Shown here: one piece after another, positions 31,870 to 44,535 of the stretch
How the letters are laid out: each line of letters opens with the position of its first letter
Position numbering within the stretch: position 1 is the first letter of the stretch
DNA from: Deltaproteobacteria bacterium
GTDB taxonomy: Bacteria; Bdellovibrionota; UBA1018; UBA923
NCBI GenBank assembly: GCA_016186905.1
Contig: JACPKS010000046.1
Span: 1-64,000 of the forward strand
Direction: 5' to 3'
DNA length: 64,000 bases
Made by a program: the position numbers and the translations under genes
The notes under the pieces: model-generated
Told to the model about the DNA's origin: nothing
What the model saw: only the letters and a program-made list of their open reading frames with translations
Database searches by the model: none

Positions 31870-32835
31870 TTAGTTGACGCGAACGTAAGCGCCGTTGCGC
31901 GCGCGCTCGGCCCAGAGGAAAAGTTGTTTTTTGTACTCTTCCTTGGCGAGCTGTTCCCGGATCTGTTCTTTCATTTCGACGAGCTTCTGGTTTTCCGCCG
32001 AACGGATATCGGCAAGCTTCGCGATCATGAATCCGGCGGGCGCGCGGATGAGGTCGCTTAAGCTTCCGATCTGAAGTTTTTTGACGGAGGCCTTGAGCGG
32101 CTCCGCGAGCTGGTCGGAGGAAAGGTATCCCAAATCTCCCCCGCTTGAAGCCGATGCGTCGTCGGAAACGCGGCGGGCGACGTCGGCGAAAGCTTCTCCT
32201 TGTCGAATCGATCTGAGCGCGTCTTCCGCGGCTTGTTCCGCGGCCCGGTTGTTCTTGTACGTCTTAAAATTAATCGCGATGAGGGAAATCGAATACTCCA
32301 GCGGCGTCGATGAGGTTTTGGCAACCTGGTTGAAGTAGTAATTTCTGACGTCGTCGTCGCTGATGTTGACGCGGCTGCGGATTTCGCGGTCCAGAAGATT
32401 TCGTTTTTGCAGGCCGACGCGCATGAGCTCGAAGTATTGATCGTAGTTGAAGCCTTTGGATTTCAGAAATTCCGAGAGATCGTCTTTCGAAAGACGGTTG
32501 CTGCGTTGAACGGTCTGAATTTCCTGTTCCACTTCAGAGTCCGCCACCTTAAAGGCCGCTCCAATGAGACGCTCCTGAACGAGGAACTCAAGGATTTGCG
32601 CGCGCGTGGGTTTGCCGCCCTCCATCTCCGCGCTGAAACCGAAAAGAGGATCGAGCTCCCGCCTGAGCGAGATCGTGCGCTCAAATCGGTCGACGTCGGA
32701 ATTCAAGATCACGTCGGCATTCACGATCGCCGCGATTTTGTCGACGAGGCCGGCGTGTGATGTCGCGGCGTGCGCCAGAACGAGCGCAAAGAGAGGCGCG
32801 CGTGGAAATGCGCGCCGGAATGACTTCTTCATCAT
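31870..32835 (-). CDS. Periplasmic SurA-like peptidyl-prolyl isomerase/chaperone
   Basis: Predicted periplasmic chaperone for outer-membrane proteins, 321 aa. A signal peptide ends near SHA-GL. The SurA N-terminal domain follows (KIAAIVNADVILNSDVDRF, then LVQERLI). A single parvulin domain covers roughly residues 170-270 with SGGDLGYLSSDQLAEPL. E. coli SurA has two parvulin domains, so this is the shorter form. It is encoded between another parvulin and pdxA. Confidence 0.88.
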   Translation of the reverse strand: MMKKSFRRAFPRAPLFALVLAHAATSHAGLVDKIAAIVNADVILNSDVDRFERTISLRRELDPLFGFSAEMEGGKPTRAQILEFLVQERLIGAAFKVADSEVEQEIQTVQRSNRLSKDDLSEFLKSKGFNYDQYFELMRVGLQKRNLLDREIRSRVNISDDDVRNYYFNQVAKTSSTPLEYSISLIAINFKTYKNNRAAEQAAEDALRSIRQGEAFADVARRVSDDASASSGGDLGYLSSDQLAEPLKASVKKLQIGSLSDLIRAPAGFMIAKLADIRSAENQKLVEMKEQIREQLAKEEYKKQLFLWAERARNGAYVRVN

Positions 32836-32854
32836 GTGCCGCGGCGGCCTACCG

Positions 32855-33694
32855 CTACTCCTTCAGCAGATTGTAATTAACCGAGACCTTCGACTTCTTC
32901 CGGAGGTCGTCCATGAACGCGTCGTAGATCTTTGAGCGCCTCTCGTCGAAGATGATGCGCTTGTAGTGGCCCTTGTCGATGTCTTTGAACTCGCGGACCG
33001 ACGTGAGCTTGATGATGTGATAGCCGAACTGCGTGCGCACGATGTCGCTTGTCGCGCCGACCTTGAGTTTGGTCGCCGCCGCGTAATATGCGGGATCGAG
33101 CTTGTCTTTCGTCTGGTAGTCGATGTCTCCGCCCGTCGCGGCCGCCACACCTTCGGAGTATTCGTGCGCGACTTCGGCGAAGGTCTTGCCCTGCTTGAGC
33201 GCGTCTTGAAGGAGGCCCTGGGTCTTCTTGATCTTGTCGAGCGCGGCCTTTTCCTGCGCGGCGTTCGCGTCGAAGCGAACCTGCACGAAGATGTGCGAGG
33301 TGCGAACTTCGGGGTTGCTTTTGTAGTATTGCTCGACCTCCTTGTCGGAAATCTGAATCGTCTCGAACTTCGAGGCGAGCTTTTTGTCGAGCAGCGAGTG
33401 GTAGAGCACGGTGTTAATGCGCTCGATGACCTCGGGGTCTTTGTCGACGCCGGCTTTCTTCGCTTCCTGCACGCCAAGCTCGCGCCGGATGAGGTCGTCG
33501 AGAATGTTTTTCTTCGTGGGGGATTTATAGTTGAAGAATTTCAGATTCTCCTTGTACTTTCCTTCGAACGATTCGAGCGTGATGACCGTGCCGTTGATGC
33601 GGGCCAGCTCGGTGGCGGCAACGGCCTCCGCCGCGGCTAATAACGCCGAGGCGATTCCAAGTGTGACGATGGTTCGGCTCGTGATTTTTCGCAT
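32855..33694 (-). CDS. Periplasmic parvulin-type peptidyl-prolyl isomerase
   Basis: Exported protein of 279 aa with a signal peptide ending AVA-AT. A SurA-N/PrsA-like helical part (INGTVITLESFEGKYKE, then LIRRELGVQEAKKAG) precedes a parvulin domain at about 130-235, with TSHIFVQVRFD, GGDIDYQTKD and FGYHIIKL. The FGYHIIK strand is the parvulin signature. AGGAATAGGAGAG precedes the ATG. It lies in the mfd-to-uvrA block and may work with the adjacent SurA-like protein. Confidence 0.88.
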   Translation of the reverse strand: MRKITSRTIVTLGIASALLAAAEAVAATELARINGTVITLESFEGKYKENLKFFNYKSPTKKNILDDLIRRELGVQEAKKAGVDKDPEVIERINTVLYHSLLDKKLASKFETIQISDKEVEQYYKSNPEVRTSHIFVQVRFDANAAQEKAALDKIKKTQGLLQDALKQGKTFAEVAHEYSEGVAAATGGDIDYQTKDKLDPAYYAAATKLKVGATSDIVRTQFGYHIIKLTSVREFKDIDKGHYKRIIFDERRSKIYDAFMDDLRKKSKVSVNYNLLKE

Positions 33695-33785
33695 TGTGCT
33701 CTCCTATTCCTCGCGCGCGTTTTGACGCACGCATGGTTCATGCTAACAGGATGACGAAATAATTGAAAAAAGTCTAACACGTGGT

Positions 33786-37430
<3,645 letters not shown>

Positions 37431-37482
37431 TTGCAGCAGTGGACGATAGTTTATTGTTCACGATCTCGAAAGGGTGAAGTCC

Positions 37483-37896
37483 GTGGAGAAATATCTGCCT
37501 TATCTTCTGTCGGCGGCCTGGGTCATCCTGCTTTGCGGGCTGGTTTTTTTCGTGAGCGGCCTCTTTCGGACGGGGCGCAAGGGCGCCGCGTTGGGCGCCG
37601 GCCCCGATAAAGCGAGGCCTGACGAGGGCGGGCGGGTTCATATCGGGCACCGGCTCTTGATTGCGATCGCCGCGGTGCTTTTATCGGGCGTGCTGATGCT
37701 GTTTCCGATGGCGCTCGTATTCAAGGAAAGCGCGAAAGAGGGCCGCGGCACCGAACTTTTTATGGAGATCGCGTTGTTCGTCGCTGTTTTGTCGGTGGCG
37801 CTCGCGCACGCGTGGAAAAAGAACGACCTGCGCTGGCTCTCCGGCGATGACGCGGAAGAGATACGAGATGGGGATACTGGAAAACGCACTGCCTGA
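37483..37896 (+). CDS. nuoA: Divergent NuoA-like subunit of complex I cluster 1
   Basis: Membrane protein of 137 aa with three hydrophobic segments (about 4-24, 55-77, 89-107), the NuoA layout. Its first-place position before nuoB supports the call. The conserved NuoA sequences present in the second copy (YECG and LFDVE) cannot be found here. GTG 37483 is preferred because GAAAGGG ends 8 bases upstream; GTG 37474 is an alternative. It overlaps nuoB by 29 bases. Homology is supported by context and topology rather than by motifs. Confidence 0.65.
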   Translation: MEKYLPYLLSAAWVILLCGLVFFVSGLFRTGRKGAALGAGPDKARPDEGGRVHIGHRLLIAIAAVLLSGVLMLFPMALVFKESAKEGRGTELFMEIALFVAVLSVALAHAWKKNDLRWLSGDDAEEIRDGDTGKRTA

Positions 37897-38395
37897 ATAC
37901 GCCGTCTTTTCGCGGCTTGATCGCCTGATCAGCTGGGCGCGCGAGAATTCCATCGCGTATCTGACGATGGATCTCGCCTGCTGCGGAGTCGAGATGCTTC
38001 AGGTCTCCGGGGGGCGGTTCGATATCGAGCGCTTCGGCTCGGTCCCGCAGGTTTCTCCGCGACACGCCGATCTGATGATCGTCGCGGGCACGATCACCTA
38101 CAAGATGGCGCCGCTTTTGAGGCGGCTTTACGGCGAGATGCCGCTTCCGAAATACGTGCTCTCGATGGGGAGCTGTTCGAATTGCGGAGGGCTCTTCAGT
38201 TGGGAATATTCCTATTCGTCGGTGAGTGGCGCCGACAAAATCATTCCGGTGGACGTATTCGTTCCGGGCTGCCCGCCGCGTCCCGAAGCCGTGCTCCACG
38301 GGCTGCTCGCGCTCAGAAAGAGAATCGCGTCGCGTCACGCGGCCGTTCGCGAGGAAGCGCCAGGGGAATGGGGCAAAGAAAGGGCAGTCAAGTGA
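37868..38395 (+). CDS. nuoB: NuoB subunit of complex I cluster 1
   Basis: Subunit carrying terminal 4Fe-4S cluster N2, which hands electrons to quinone. All four ligands are present: tandem Cys38-Cys39 (LACCGVE), the Cys in GSCSNCGG and the Cys in [16 protein letters not shown] has an extra Cys where the second copy reads GVCTSSGG. Length 175 aa. ATG 37868 is inside the end of nuoA. The peripheral arm therefore looks redox-competent although the membrane arm is altered. Confidence 0.93.
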   Translation: MGILENALPEYAVFSRLDRLISWARENSIAYLTMDLACCGVEMLQVSGGRFDIERFGSVPQVSPRHADLMIVAGTITYKMAPLLRRLYGEMPLPKYVLSMGSCSNCGGLFSWEYSYSSVSGADKIIPVDVFVPGCPPRPEAVLHGLLALRKRIASRHAAVREEAPGEWGKERAVK

Positions 38396-38913
38396 TGGAC
38401 CACGCGAAGCTCGCGGAAGTCTTGCGGGATGAATTCGGAAAAGACGCCGTGGCCGCTGTCGGCGGCGATCCGCGTTTTCCCTGCGCCGAGCTTGCGGCCG
38501 GTCTCGCGAAGAAAATCCTGCGCTTTTGCGCTTTCGAGGTTTCGTTGAAACTCGATTTTCTGGAAGACCTGATCGCCGTCGATACCGGCGAGCGCTTCGA
38601 GCTGATTTACCGGCTGCTTTCCACGCAACATCGCCACCGCTTCAACCTGAGAGTCGCGCTCGATCGCGGCGCCCCTGGGGCGGCGGCGACGGCCTCTTCG
38701 GTCACTGATTTGTGGCGCGCGGCACTTTGTCTTGAGCGCGAGATCGCCGAGCTTTTTGGAATCGTCTTCGAGGGCCACCCCTCTTTGGACAAGCTCTTGC
38801 TTCCCGAAGGCTGGCGCGGCTTTCCGATGCGAAGGGATTACGAATACCCCGAGGATTTCGGCGGCATCGAACACCGGCGCGCGCCGCTGAGGAAAGAACA
38901 TGCGAGGAATTGA
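38395..38913 (+). CDS. nuoC: NuoC subunit of complex I cluster 1
   Basis: The 30-kDa-type peripheral-arm subunit, 172 aa. The family core REIAELFGIVFEGHP is intact, followed by GFPMRRDYEYPEDF, matching the second copy's REVFDLFGIRFAGHP and GHPLRKDY. It has no bound cofactor and supports the NuoB-NuoD interface. The start overlaps the nuoB stop by one base (TGATG), so expression is coupled. Confidence 0.9.
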   Translation: MDHAKLAEVLRDEFGKDAVAAVGGDPRFPCAELAAGLAKKILRFCAFEVSLKLDFLEDLIAVDTGERFELIYRLLSTQHRHRFNLRVALDRGAPGAAATASSVTDLWRAALCLEREIAELFGIVFEGHPSLDKLLLPEGWRGFPMRRDYEYPEDFGGIEHRRAPLRKEHARN

Positions 38914-38916
38914 CCC

Positions 38917-40014
38917 ATGGCGATCGTGAGCGTCGGGCCCCTGGGCAACCACGCGATCGGGCCTTTTCGCATACGCATCGAAACCGACGGCGAGAACGTG
39001 CGTTCGGGCCATCCGGAAGTCGGCCTTCTCCATCGCGGCATCGAGAAGATCGCGGAGCGAATGACCTGGGCGGGATTCGTCCCCTATACGGATCGCGTGG
39101 ACTACGTTTCGTCGGTGCACGGAAACCTCGCGTATGCCCTTGCCGTGGAAAGGCTCGCCGGGATCGAAGTGCCTGAGCGCGCCAGCCGCATCCGCGTCAT
39201 CGCAACCGAGCTCGGGCGCATCGGAAGCCACCTGCTGGCGCTCGGCGCGATGGCCGATGTGCTTGGCCACCGGACGTTCTTCATGTTCGCGCTGCGCGAG
39301 CGGGAGCGCGCGAACAATCTATTTGAGATGCTCGCTGGAGCGCGGCTTACGCACAGCTACGCGCGAATCGGCGGCGTGGCCTTCGATATCACCGAGGGCT
39401 TCGTCGAGAAGACGCGGGAATTTTTGGAGTACATCGAGACGAAGATTCCGGAATATTCGGATCTTCTCTTCGGCGGAGATCTTTTTCGCGAAAGGCTTTC
39501 GGGGCTGGCGCCGGTGTCTTCGCCGCTCGCGATCCAGGCGGGATTGACCGGCCCCAATCTCAGGGCCAGCGGGCTCAAGCGCGACGTTCGCAAAGATGAT
39601 CCCTACTGCGGCTACGAACGGCTGGATTTCGGCGTGCCCGTCGGAGCCGGCGAAAGCGGAACGCAAGGAGACGCGCTTGATCGGGTCCGCGTGCGCCTGC
39701 GTGAGATCAGCGAGTCGTCGGACATCGTTCGACAGGCGCTCAAGGGCATTCCGGAGGGATCGTTTCAAAGCCCGATTCCGAGACTCTTCAGGGCTCCTGA
39801 AGGCGAGGCTTGTGCTTCAGTCGAAAGCCCGCGCGGAACGCTGTCGGTCTACGTTCGAAGTTCCGGCGGAAGGGGGCCGCGGCGCGTCCGGTTTCGCGCG
39901 CCCTCCTTCTCGGTGCTCTCGCTGTTTCCAGGGATTCTAACGGGCGCGCAGCTCAGTGACGTCGCCGCGATTGTTTCTTCCTTTGACGTCTGCGCTTCGG
40001 AGGTCGACCGGTGA
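38917..40014 (+). CDS. nuoD: NuoD subunit of complex I cluster 1, altered quinone site
   Basis: 49-kDa-type subunit, 365 aa, that with NuoB frames the quinone pocket. LLHRGIEKIAER and PYTDRVDYVSS align with the second copy, and the quinone-site Tyr (RVDYVSS) is kept. The N-terminal HPATHGTLR of normal NuoD is replaced by GNHAIGPFR, so the histidine that binds the quinone headgroup aligns with Ile. The C-terminal SIDPVxGEVDR-like ending reads SSFDVCASEVDR. It is 45 residues shorter than copy 2. Confidence 0.92.
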   Translation: MAIVSVGPLGNHAIGPFRIRIETDGENVRSGHPEVGLLHRGIEKIAERMTWAGFVPYTDRVDYVSSVHGNLAYALAVERLAGIEVPERASRIRVIATELGRIGSHLLALGAMADVLGHRTFFMFALRERERANNLFEMLAGARLTHSYARIGGVAFDITEGFVEKTREFLEYIETKIPEYSDLLFGGDLFRERLSGLAPVSSPLAIQAGLTGPNLRASGLKRDVRKDDPYCGYERLDFGVPVGAGESGTQGDALDRVRVRLREISESSDIVRQALKGIPEGSFQSPIPRLFRAPEGEACASVESPRGTLSVYVRSSGGRGPRRVRFRAPSFSVLSLFPGILTGAQLSDVAAIVSSFDVCASEVDR

Positions 40015-41108
40015 CCGCGGATCTCGAGCGCATCAGCCCGTTCGCGGCCTGGCTTTTCTCGTTCTTCGGCGTTCGCGTTCCGGCATGGATCATGGTGCTG
40101 ACGGCGGTATCGATTTACGGTTTTTTCGTGATTTTGCCGCAGCTCGCGGCGCTGGGATACCTTGACCGCAAGCTTGGCGCCGACATTCAGATGCGCATCG
40201 GCCCCAATCGAGTCGGGCCCGCCGGCCTTTTTCAGGGAATCGCGGACGCGCTTAAACTGCTTTTCAAACAGGACGCGCGGCCCGGCTCCGCCGGAATGGC
40301 GTTTCGGTTCGCGCCCATCCTCGTGCTTTGCGTCTTGTTTCTTGCCGTGGGATCGATTCCGGTTTCGAAAGACTGGGCGCTCTCCAGCGTCGATTCGGGA
40401 CTCGCGCACTTGCTCGCCGCGCTCTTGCTTTCGCGCTTTTTCCTTTTCTGGTCGGCATATTCGGCGAATAACCCGTGGTCGGCGCTCTCGGCCTTTCGAA
40501 TTCTCGCGCACGTTTCGTTTTACCTCCTGCCGCTCGCGGTCGCGTTTCTTCCTCCGGTGCTGGTCAGCGGCAGCATCGACATGGGAGGAATCCTCTCTTC
40601 GCAGGGAGGGTGGCCATGGCGCTGGACGCTTTTTCACGATCCCGGCGCGCTGATCGGCGGCCTCGTGTTTTTCGGCGCAATGCATATTTGGCAGTGCCGC
40701 GCGCCGTTCGATTTCACGAGCGCGGAGAGCGAAATCTCCGGCGGGGCGTGGTCCGAGTACAGCGGAGCGCGCAAGGGCCTTGTTTCGGTCATCGAGTTCG
40801 CCGGGCTTTATCTCAGCTGCGGTCTTTTTGCGGTTCTGTATCTCGGCGGCGGAAACGTTCCCTTCGGGCTGGACTCGTTCGGGAGGGCCGCGAGCCTCGT
40901 TCATTTTACCGCGCTCACGATCAAGATTTTCGCTTTGGCCGCAGTCTCGATCTGGGCGCGATGGTCCCTTCCCCGCCTGTGTGCCGGGCAGGTCGTTTCC
41001 TTTTCGTGGAAAGTGTTGCTTCCGTTCGGGATCGTCTCGGTGCTCTCGACGGCGCTGTGGATGGCGCTTGCGGCGGGGAAAAGTTTCGCGGAGGCGCTCG
41101 GAGCATGA
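40011..41108 (+). CDS. nuoH: NuoH subunit of complex I cluster 1
   Basis: Membrane subunit joining the peripheral and membrane arms, 365 aa with about eight helices. Strongly conserved ADIQMRIGPNRVGPAG and ALKLLFKQD segments identify it. In the loop after helix 5, the usual FAETNRLPFDLPEGESE becomes IWQCRAPFDFTSAESE, so the first acidic residue is lost while the final ESE remains. GTG 40011 overlaps the nuoD stop (GTGA) and its own stop overlaps nuoI (ATGA). Confidence 0.93.
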   Translation: MTADLERISPFAAWLFSFFGVRVPAWIMVLTAVSIYGFFVILPQLAALGYLDRKLGADIQMRIGPNRVGPAGLFQGIADALKLLFKQDARPGSAGMAFRFAPILVLCVLFLAVGSIPVSKDWALSSVDSGLAHLLAALLLSRFFLFWSAYSANNPWSALSAFRILAHVSFYLLPLAVAFLPPVLVSGSIDMGGILSSQGGWPWRWTLFHDPGALIGGLVFFGAMHIWQCRAPFDFTSAESEISGGAWSEYSGARKGLVSVIEFAGLYLSCGLFAVLYLGGGNVPFGLDSFGRAASLVHFTALTIKIFALAAVSIWARWSLPRLCAGQVVSFSWKVLLPFGIVSVLSTALWMALAAGKSFAEALGA

Positions 41109-41710
41109 ACGGGCTTGCGGCGTATCTGCGCGGGATCGGCAATCGCTGCTTAAGCGCGGCGACTGCGCTGAAAACCACGCTGCCGTACCTCATCGGAACG
41201 GGCGAGCGGTATCGCGCGGCCACGGAGGAATATCCGGATCGCGTAAGCGCGCGGATGCCGGAAGATCTTCCGCCTCGTTTTCGCGGATTGCTTCGCAACG
41301 ATATTCAGGCGTGCTCGGGTTGCCGGTATTGCGCCGATACGTGCCCGGCCGACTGCATCCATATCGAGACCGAGCCTGGACCGGAACGCAATGTGAGCTG
41401 GGTGTCGGTCTTCGACATCGATCACGCGCGCTGCATGTTTTGCGGCCTATGCGTCTAGGTCTGCCCGACTGGAAGCCTCACTCATTCGAGAGAGTATGAA
41501 GCAAGCGTCTTTCGCCTTGAAGATCTCGTGACCAGCTTCGGGCGCGGATGGGCGACGCGAGACATGAAGGAGCGCTGGCTGAAGAGCCAGGGCGCGAATG
41601 ACGCGCGCGCCGAGGAGCTTGCATTGTTCGAGCGGTCACCGGTGGGAGCCGAGCTTCAGCGCAGACGAGAACGGAAAGAAAAAGACGGCCAGAAAGGCGG
41701 CGGCCAATGA
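41105..41710 (+). pseudogene. nuoI: NuoI of complex I cluster 1, interrupted by in-frame TAG
   Basis: 8Fe ferredoxin-like subunit that wires clusters N6a and N6b. The first motif is complete (Cys70, 73, 76, 80, CPADCIHIE). The second runs Cys110, 113, 116 and then codon 118 (41456-41458) is TAG, directly before Val119-Cys120-Pro121. The frame continues for 83 more sense codons to a TGA that overlaps nuoJ (ATGA). One base change (GAG to TAG) would restore a normal CVEVCPTG motif. A truncated product would lack the fourth ligand. It may be a recent nonsense mutation, a sequencing error or read-through; other genes here (nrdJ, dnaA, yidC) use TAG as an ordinary stop. Confidence 0.88.
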
Positions 41711-42264
41711 GCGCATCGGCGGCCCTGTCGGGTTTTCTCGTCGTGGCGCTCGCTTCCGCGGCGACCTACGTCGCGTTCGGCGACGATCTTTATCGAGTAT
41801 CGACCGCATTTCTCGTCGTTTTATTCTCGGCGTCGGGATTGCTGCTTGTCCTTGAGGCCGCATATCTCGCCGCCGCTTTGTTCATGGCTGGAGCCGTAGG
41901 CGTCGTTCTGCTTCTTTCGTTCGCCGGGACGATCAGCGGTTCCCTTCGAAAAGCGCTGCTGAACGAGTCGGCCGGTCGCGCGCGTTGGGTTTCGCGCGCG
42001 CTTGCGATGCTCCTTGGCTTCGTGCTGGCCGGGTCGATCTGCTTTGCGGTAATCGCCACGTGTACGAGGCCGGTACCGCCGGAAGCCGTTGAGACCGCGT
42101 TGGCTGCGCTGCCGGGCGGAGGTTCGGTGGACGCCAAACTGTACGGCGCGGCGCTTTCGGGAAAATATTCGGGTCTTTTTGAAATCATCGGCGTTCTGGT
42201 TTTGATGGGCGCGATCGGCGCGGCGTTTTTGCTTCGCGGAAGAGGGAGGCGGGATGAGGGTTGA
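41707..42264 (+). CDS. nuoJ: Divergent NuoJ subunit of complex I cluster 1
   Basis: Membrane subunit of 185 aa with about five hydrophobic segments. The third-helix motif VYAGAIMVLFIFV of normal NuoJ (seen in copy 2) is degraded to FMAGAVGVVLLLS, so the conserved Tyr at the flexible pi-bulge is Met. The start overlaps nuoI by four bases and the end overlaps nuoK by 11. Call made from alignment of that helix and gene order. Confidence 0.82.
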   Translation: MSASAALSGFLVVALASAATYVAFGDDLYRVSTAFLVVLFSASGLLLVLEAAYLAAALFMAGAVGVVLLLSFAGTISGSLRKALLNESAGRARWVSRALAMLLGFVLAGSICFAVIATCTRPVPPEAVETALAALPGGGSVDAKLYGAALSGKYSGLFEIIGVLVLMGAIGAAFLLRGRGRRDEG

Positions 42265-42592
42265 GGTTTACGCCGTGATCGCGTCGCTGCTTGTCGGGTT
42301 GGGCGTCGGTTCGGCTCTCCATCGCGCGAGCCTCGTGGCCATCGTGATGTCTTTGGTCACCGCGGCGCTTGGAATCGTGATCCTGATGGTACTCGTGGAT
42401 CGCGTGCACGCCGCGCGTGCCGCCGCGGCTGGCGGCCAGGCCGGGCAGTTCGTCTCGGAAGGCGCCGTTTTCGCGCTCTGCCTTGGTGTCGTGTCGCTGC
42501 TCTGGATCACGCTGGGATGCTCGATCGCCTATCGCCGCCTGCTTTCAGGAAAAACTTCCAACGTGGGCGAGAACATCGAGTTGAGGCGCTGA
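42254..42592 (+). CDS. nuoK: Divergent NuoK subunit of complex I cluster 1
   Basis: Membrane subunit of 112 aa with three helices. The second helix keeps the MS start of MSIELMLN but reads MSLVTAAL, so the essential membrane glutamate is Val. The third helix replaces AAESAVGLG with VSLLWITLG, losing the second glutamate. Both carboxylates are needed for proton transfer in E. coli NuoK. Small size, position between nuoJ and nuoL and helix pattern support the identity. Confidence 0.8.
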   Translation: MRVEVYAVIASLLVGLGVGSALHRASLVAIVMSLVTAALGIVILMVLVDRVHAARAAAAGGQAGQFVSEGAVFALCLGVVSLLWITLGCSIAYRRLLSGKTSNVGENIELRR

Positions 42593-42598
42593 GACGGG

Positions 42599-44521
42599 AT
42601 GGAGACGCCTTCGCTGATTTCAGCTCTCTGCGCGCTCATCCTCTGGGGATCGGCGTACCTCGTTCTTCCGCGCGAAAGCAAAACCGGATCCGCCTATGTC
42701 ATCGGCGCGTTTGGCGTGGCTTTTCTCGGGTGCGTCGCCTGGACATGCGCGCTTGCGGCCGGCAATGGAGGAGAGGTCGCGTGGACGCTCGACTGGGCCG
42801 GCGGACTTTTTGCTTCGCATCCAAAACTCATGCTGCGCTTCGGAATTTTCGATTCGCTTCTTTGGCTGGGCTCCGTCACCGTCATCGGCCTGTTTCTCGC
42901 GCAGGATCGAACGGAAAAATCGCGGGCGGAAGCCGTCGGCATTCCGCTGCTGGGCGTGGCGCTCACGACCTGTGCCGGCTCGACAAGCCTCATGGTCTTC
43001 TTTTTCGGGATGGTTATTGCCGCCGTCGCGGGATTTGTTTTCATCGCGTTCGGAAGCGGACGCGAGACCGAGCGTTCGGAGGCGTCGGCCCGCTATCTGG
43101 TCTTGATGGCGCTTTCGGCGGGCGTCGTTTTTTCAGGAATTCTCGGACTGCTTCCGGGCGAATACGGCAGGACCTTCGCCGAGATCGCGTCAAACGGCTC
43201 CGCGGTTTCGGAGTGGGCGCTGCTTGCCCTGGTCGCCGGCTCGATGTTTTGGTGTTTTCACGCGCCGTTCCTGGGGATGGCGCGCGCTCTCGGCATCGCC
43301 GGCCCGCCGAACGCCCCGGCCTTCGTTGTGATCCACGCGTTTCTTCCGGTGCTTCTGATGTACCGCCTTCAGCCGTTGCTCGCGCACGCAAGCCTCGTTC
43401 CCGTTCTTGCGGCGGTCAGCGCGGTCAGCACGGTTGCCGCGGCGGCCCTGACGTTGCTTGAGCGCGAAACGAGCGCGCTTACCGGCTGGCTTTGCGTGCA
43501 GTTGACCTGCGCGGCTTTTATGAGTGCCGCTTTCGGAGCGGCGGATGCGGGCGCGGCGCTTGGCTTCGCGGGCATGCCCGCACTTCTTCTGTTTGCCGGC
43601 TCTCTGCCGCGGGCGCGCGAGGGCGAGCGGGCGTCTCGTTTGTTTCTCGTGGCGGCGGCCGTCATTTTGACGGGAGGCCCGCTCAGCGCCCTTGGCTGGG
43701 CAAAGCAGGTCGCATACGCCGCTTATTTCACTGACAGGAGCGTCATCGCCAGCGCGCTTCCCGCCCATGCCCCTTGGATCGCGGCCGCATGCCTCGTCCT
43801 TTCCGATCTGATTGTCGGAGTGGCGCTCTGGGGAATCGTTCGCGACGTTTTTCGAAAAAAGAAAAAAGCCGTTGCCGCGCACTGGACGCGGGTTCTTCCG
43901 CTTGCCGGGCTTCTTCTCTGCTGCCTCTCGCTCGCCGCCGGCGGCCCTCCGTTTTCGGGGCTTCTCGGGGAAGCCGACTATGCGATCGCGCCGTCCGCGC
44001 AATGGCTTGCGTACGGGCTGTTCGCTCCAGACGATCTCGCGGCGATCGGAGCGGGCCCGGTTTTCGCCGCGTCGCTTGCCGCGAGGCTCGGGTCTTTCGC
44101 GCTGGCGTTTCTTATCGGCTTTTACGGAATTTTTCGAGATCCGGAAAAGGCGGAGAAATTCCTGGCGGGGTGCCATAGGCTCTTTGGTTTTGTCGGAGCA
44201 GGCACCGGTCGCGACATCTTTTTGTGGAAAGGCTTTCTGGTGCCGGTTGCGGGAGCGATGTCCGCGGCGGCCGGTTTCTTGGAAGAGACCGTTCCGCGCG
44301 CTTTCGCGCGCGCGCAACGCTTGCCGCGTTCCGCCGTGAAAAAGGCCGCGCTGTGGGCGGAAGACCGGATTCTCGACCAGACGATCGTCGGCGGGCTCGG
44401 TGAGATGTTTCAGAGCGCGGGCAAGGCGCTTCGCTTTTTGCAGACGGGACAAGTGCAGTTTTACTTCGCCGCCGGAATTCTGCTGATGGGAATCGTCGTG
44501 GCCCGGCTTTTGACACGTTAA
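42599..44521 (+). CDS. nuoL: Divergent NuoL antiporter-like subunit of cluster 1
   Basis: Large membrane subunit, 640 aa, with the C-terminal lateral helix and anchor (ILDQTIVGGLGEMFQSAG...). The normal TM5 motif FLGWEGVGLCSY is FFGMVIAAVAGF here, so the key Glu is gone. The TM7 motif GKSAQIPLYVWLPDAM is MFWCFHAPFLGMARAL, so Lys becomes Trp. The His of VIHAF is kept, and a Lys remains in TM12 (GWAKQV). The half-channel residues needed for pumping are therefore mostly missing although the fold appears retained. Confidence 0.88.
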   Translation: METPSLISALCALILWGSAYLVLPRESKTGSAYVIGAFGVAFLGCVAWTCALAAGNGGEVAWTLDWAGGLFASHPKLMLRFGIFDSLLWLGSVTVIGLFLAQDRTEKSRAEAVGIPLLGVALTTCAGSTSLMVFFFGMVIAAVAGFVFIAFGSGRETERSEASARYLVLMALSAGVVFSGILGLLPGEYGRTFAEIASNGSAVSEWALLALVAGSMFWCFHAPFLGMARALGIAGPPNAPAFVVIHAFLPVLLMYRLQPLLAHASLVPVLAAVSAVSTVAAAALTLLERETSALTGWLCVQLTCAAFMSAAFGAADAGAALGFAGMPALLLFAGSLPRAREGERASRLFLVAAAVILTGGPLSALGWAKQVAYAAYFTDRSVIASALPAHAPWIAAACLVLSDLIVGVALWGIVRDVFRKKKKAVAAHWTRVLPLAGLLLCCLSLAAGGPPFSGLLGEADYAIAPSAQWLAYGLFAPDDLAAIGAGPVFAASLAARLGSFALAFLIGFYGIFRDPEKAEKFLAGCHRLFGFVGAGTGRDIFLWKGFLVPVAGAMSAAAGFLEETVPRAFARAQRLPRSAVKKAALWAEDRILDQTIVGGLGEMFQSAGKALRFLQTGQVQFYFAAGILLMGIVVARLLTR

Positions 44522-44535
44522 AGGAGGTTTTGAAA

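Noticed and set aside
41456-41458. Pyrrolysine or reassigned TAG code
   Set aside because: nrdJ, dnaA, yidC and other genes end at TAG in the expected place, so TAG is an ordinary stop here; no pyl genes are seen.
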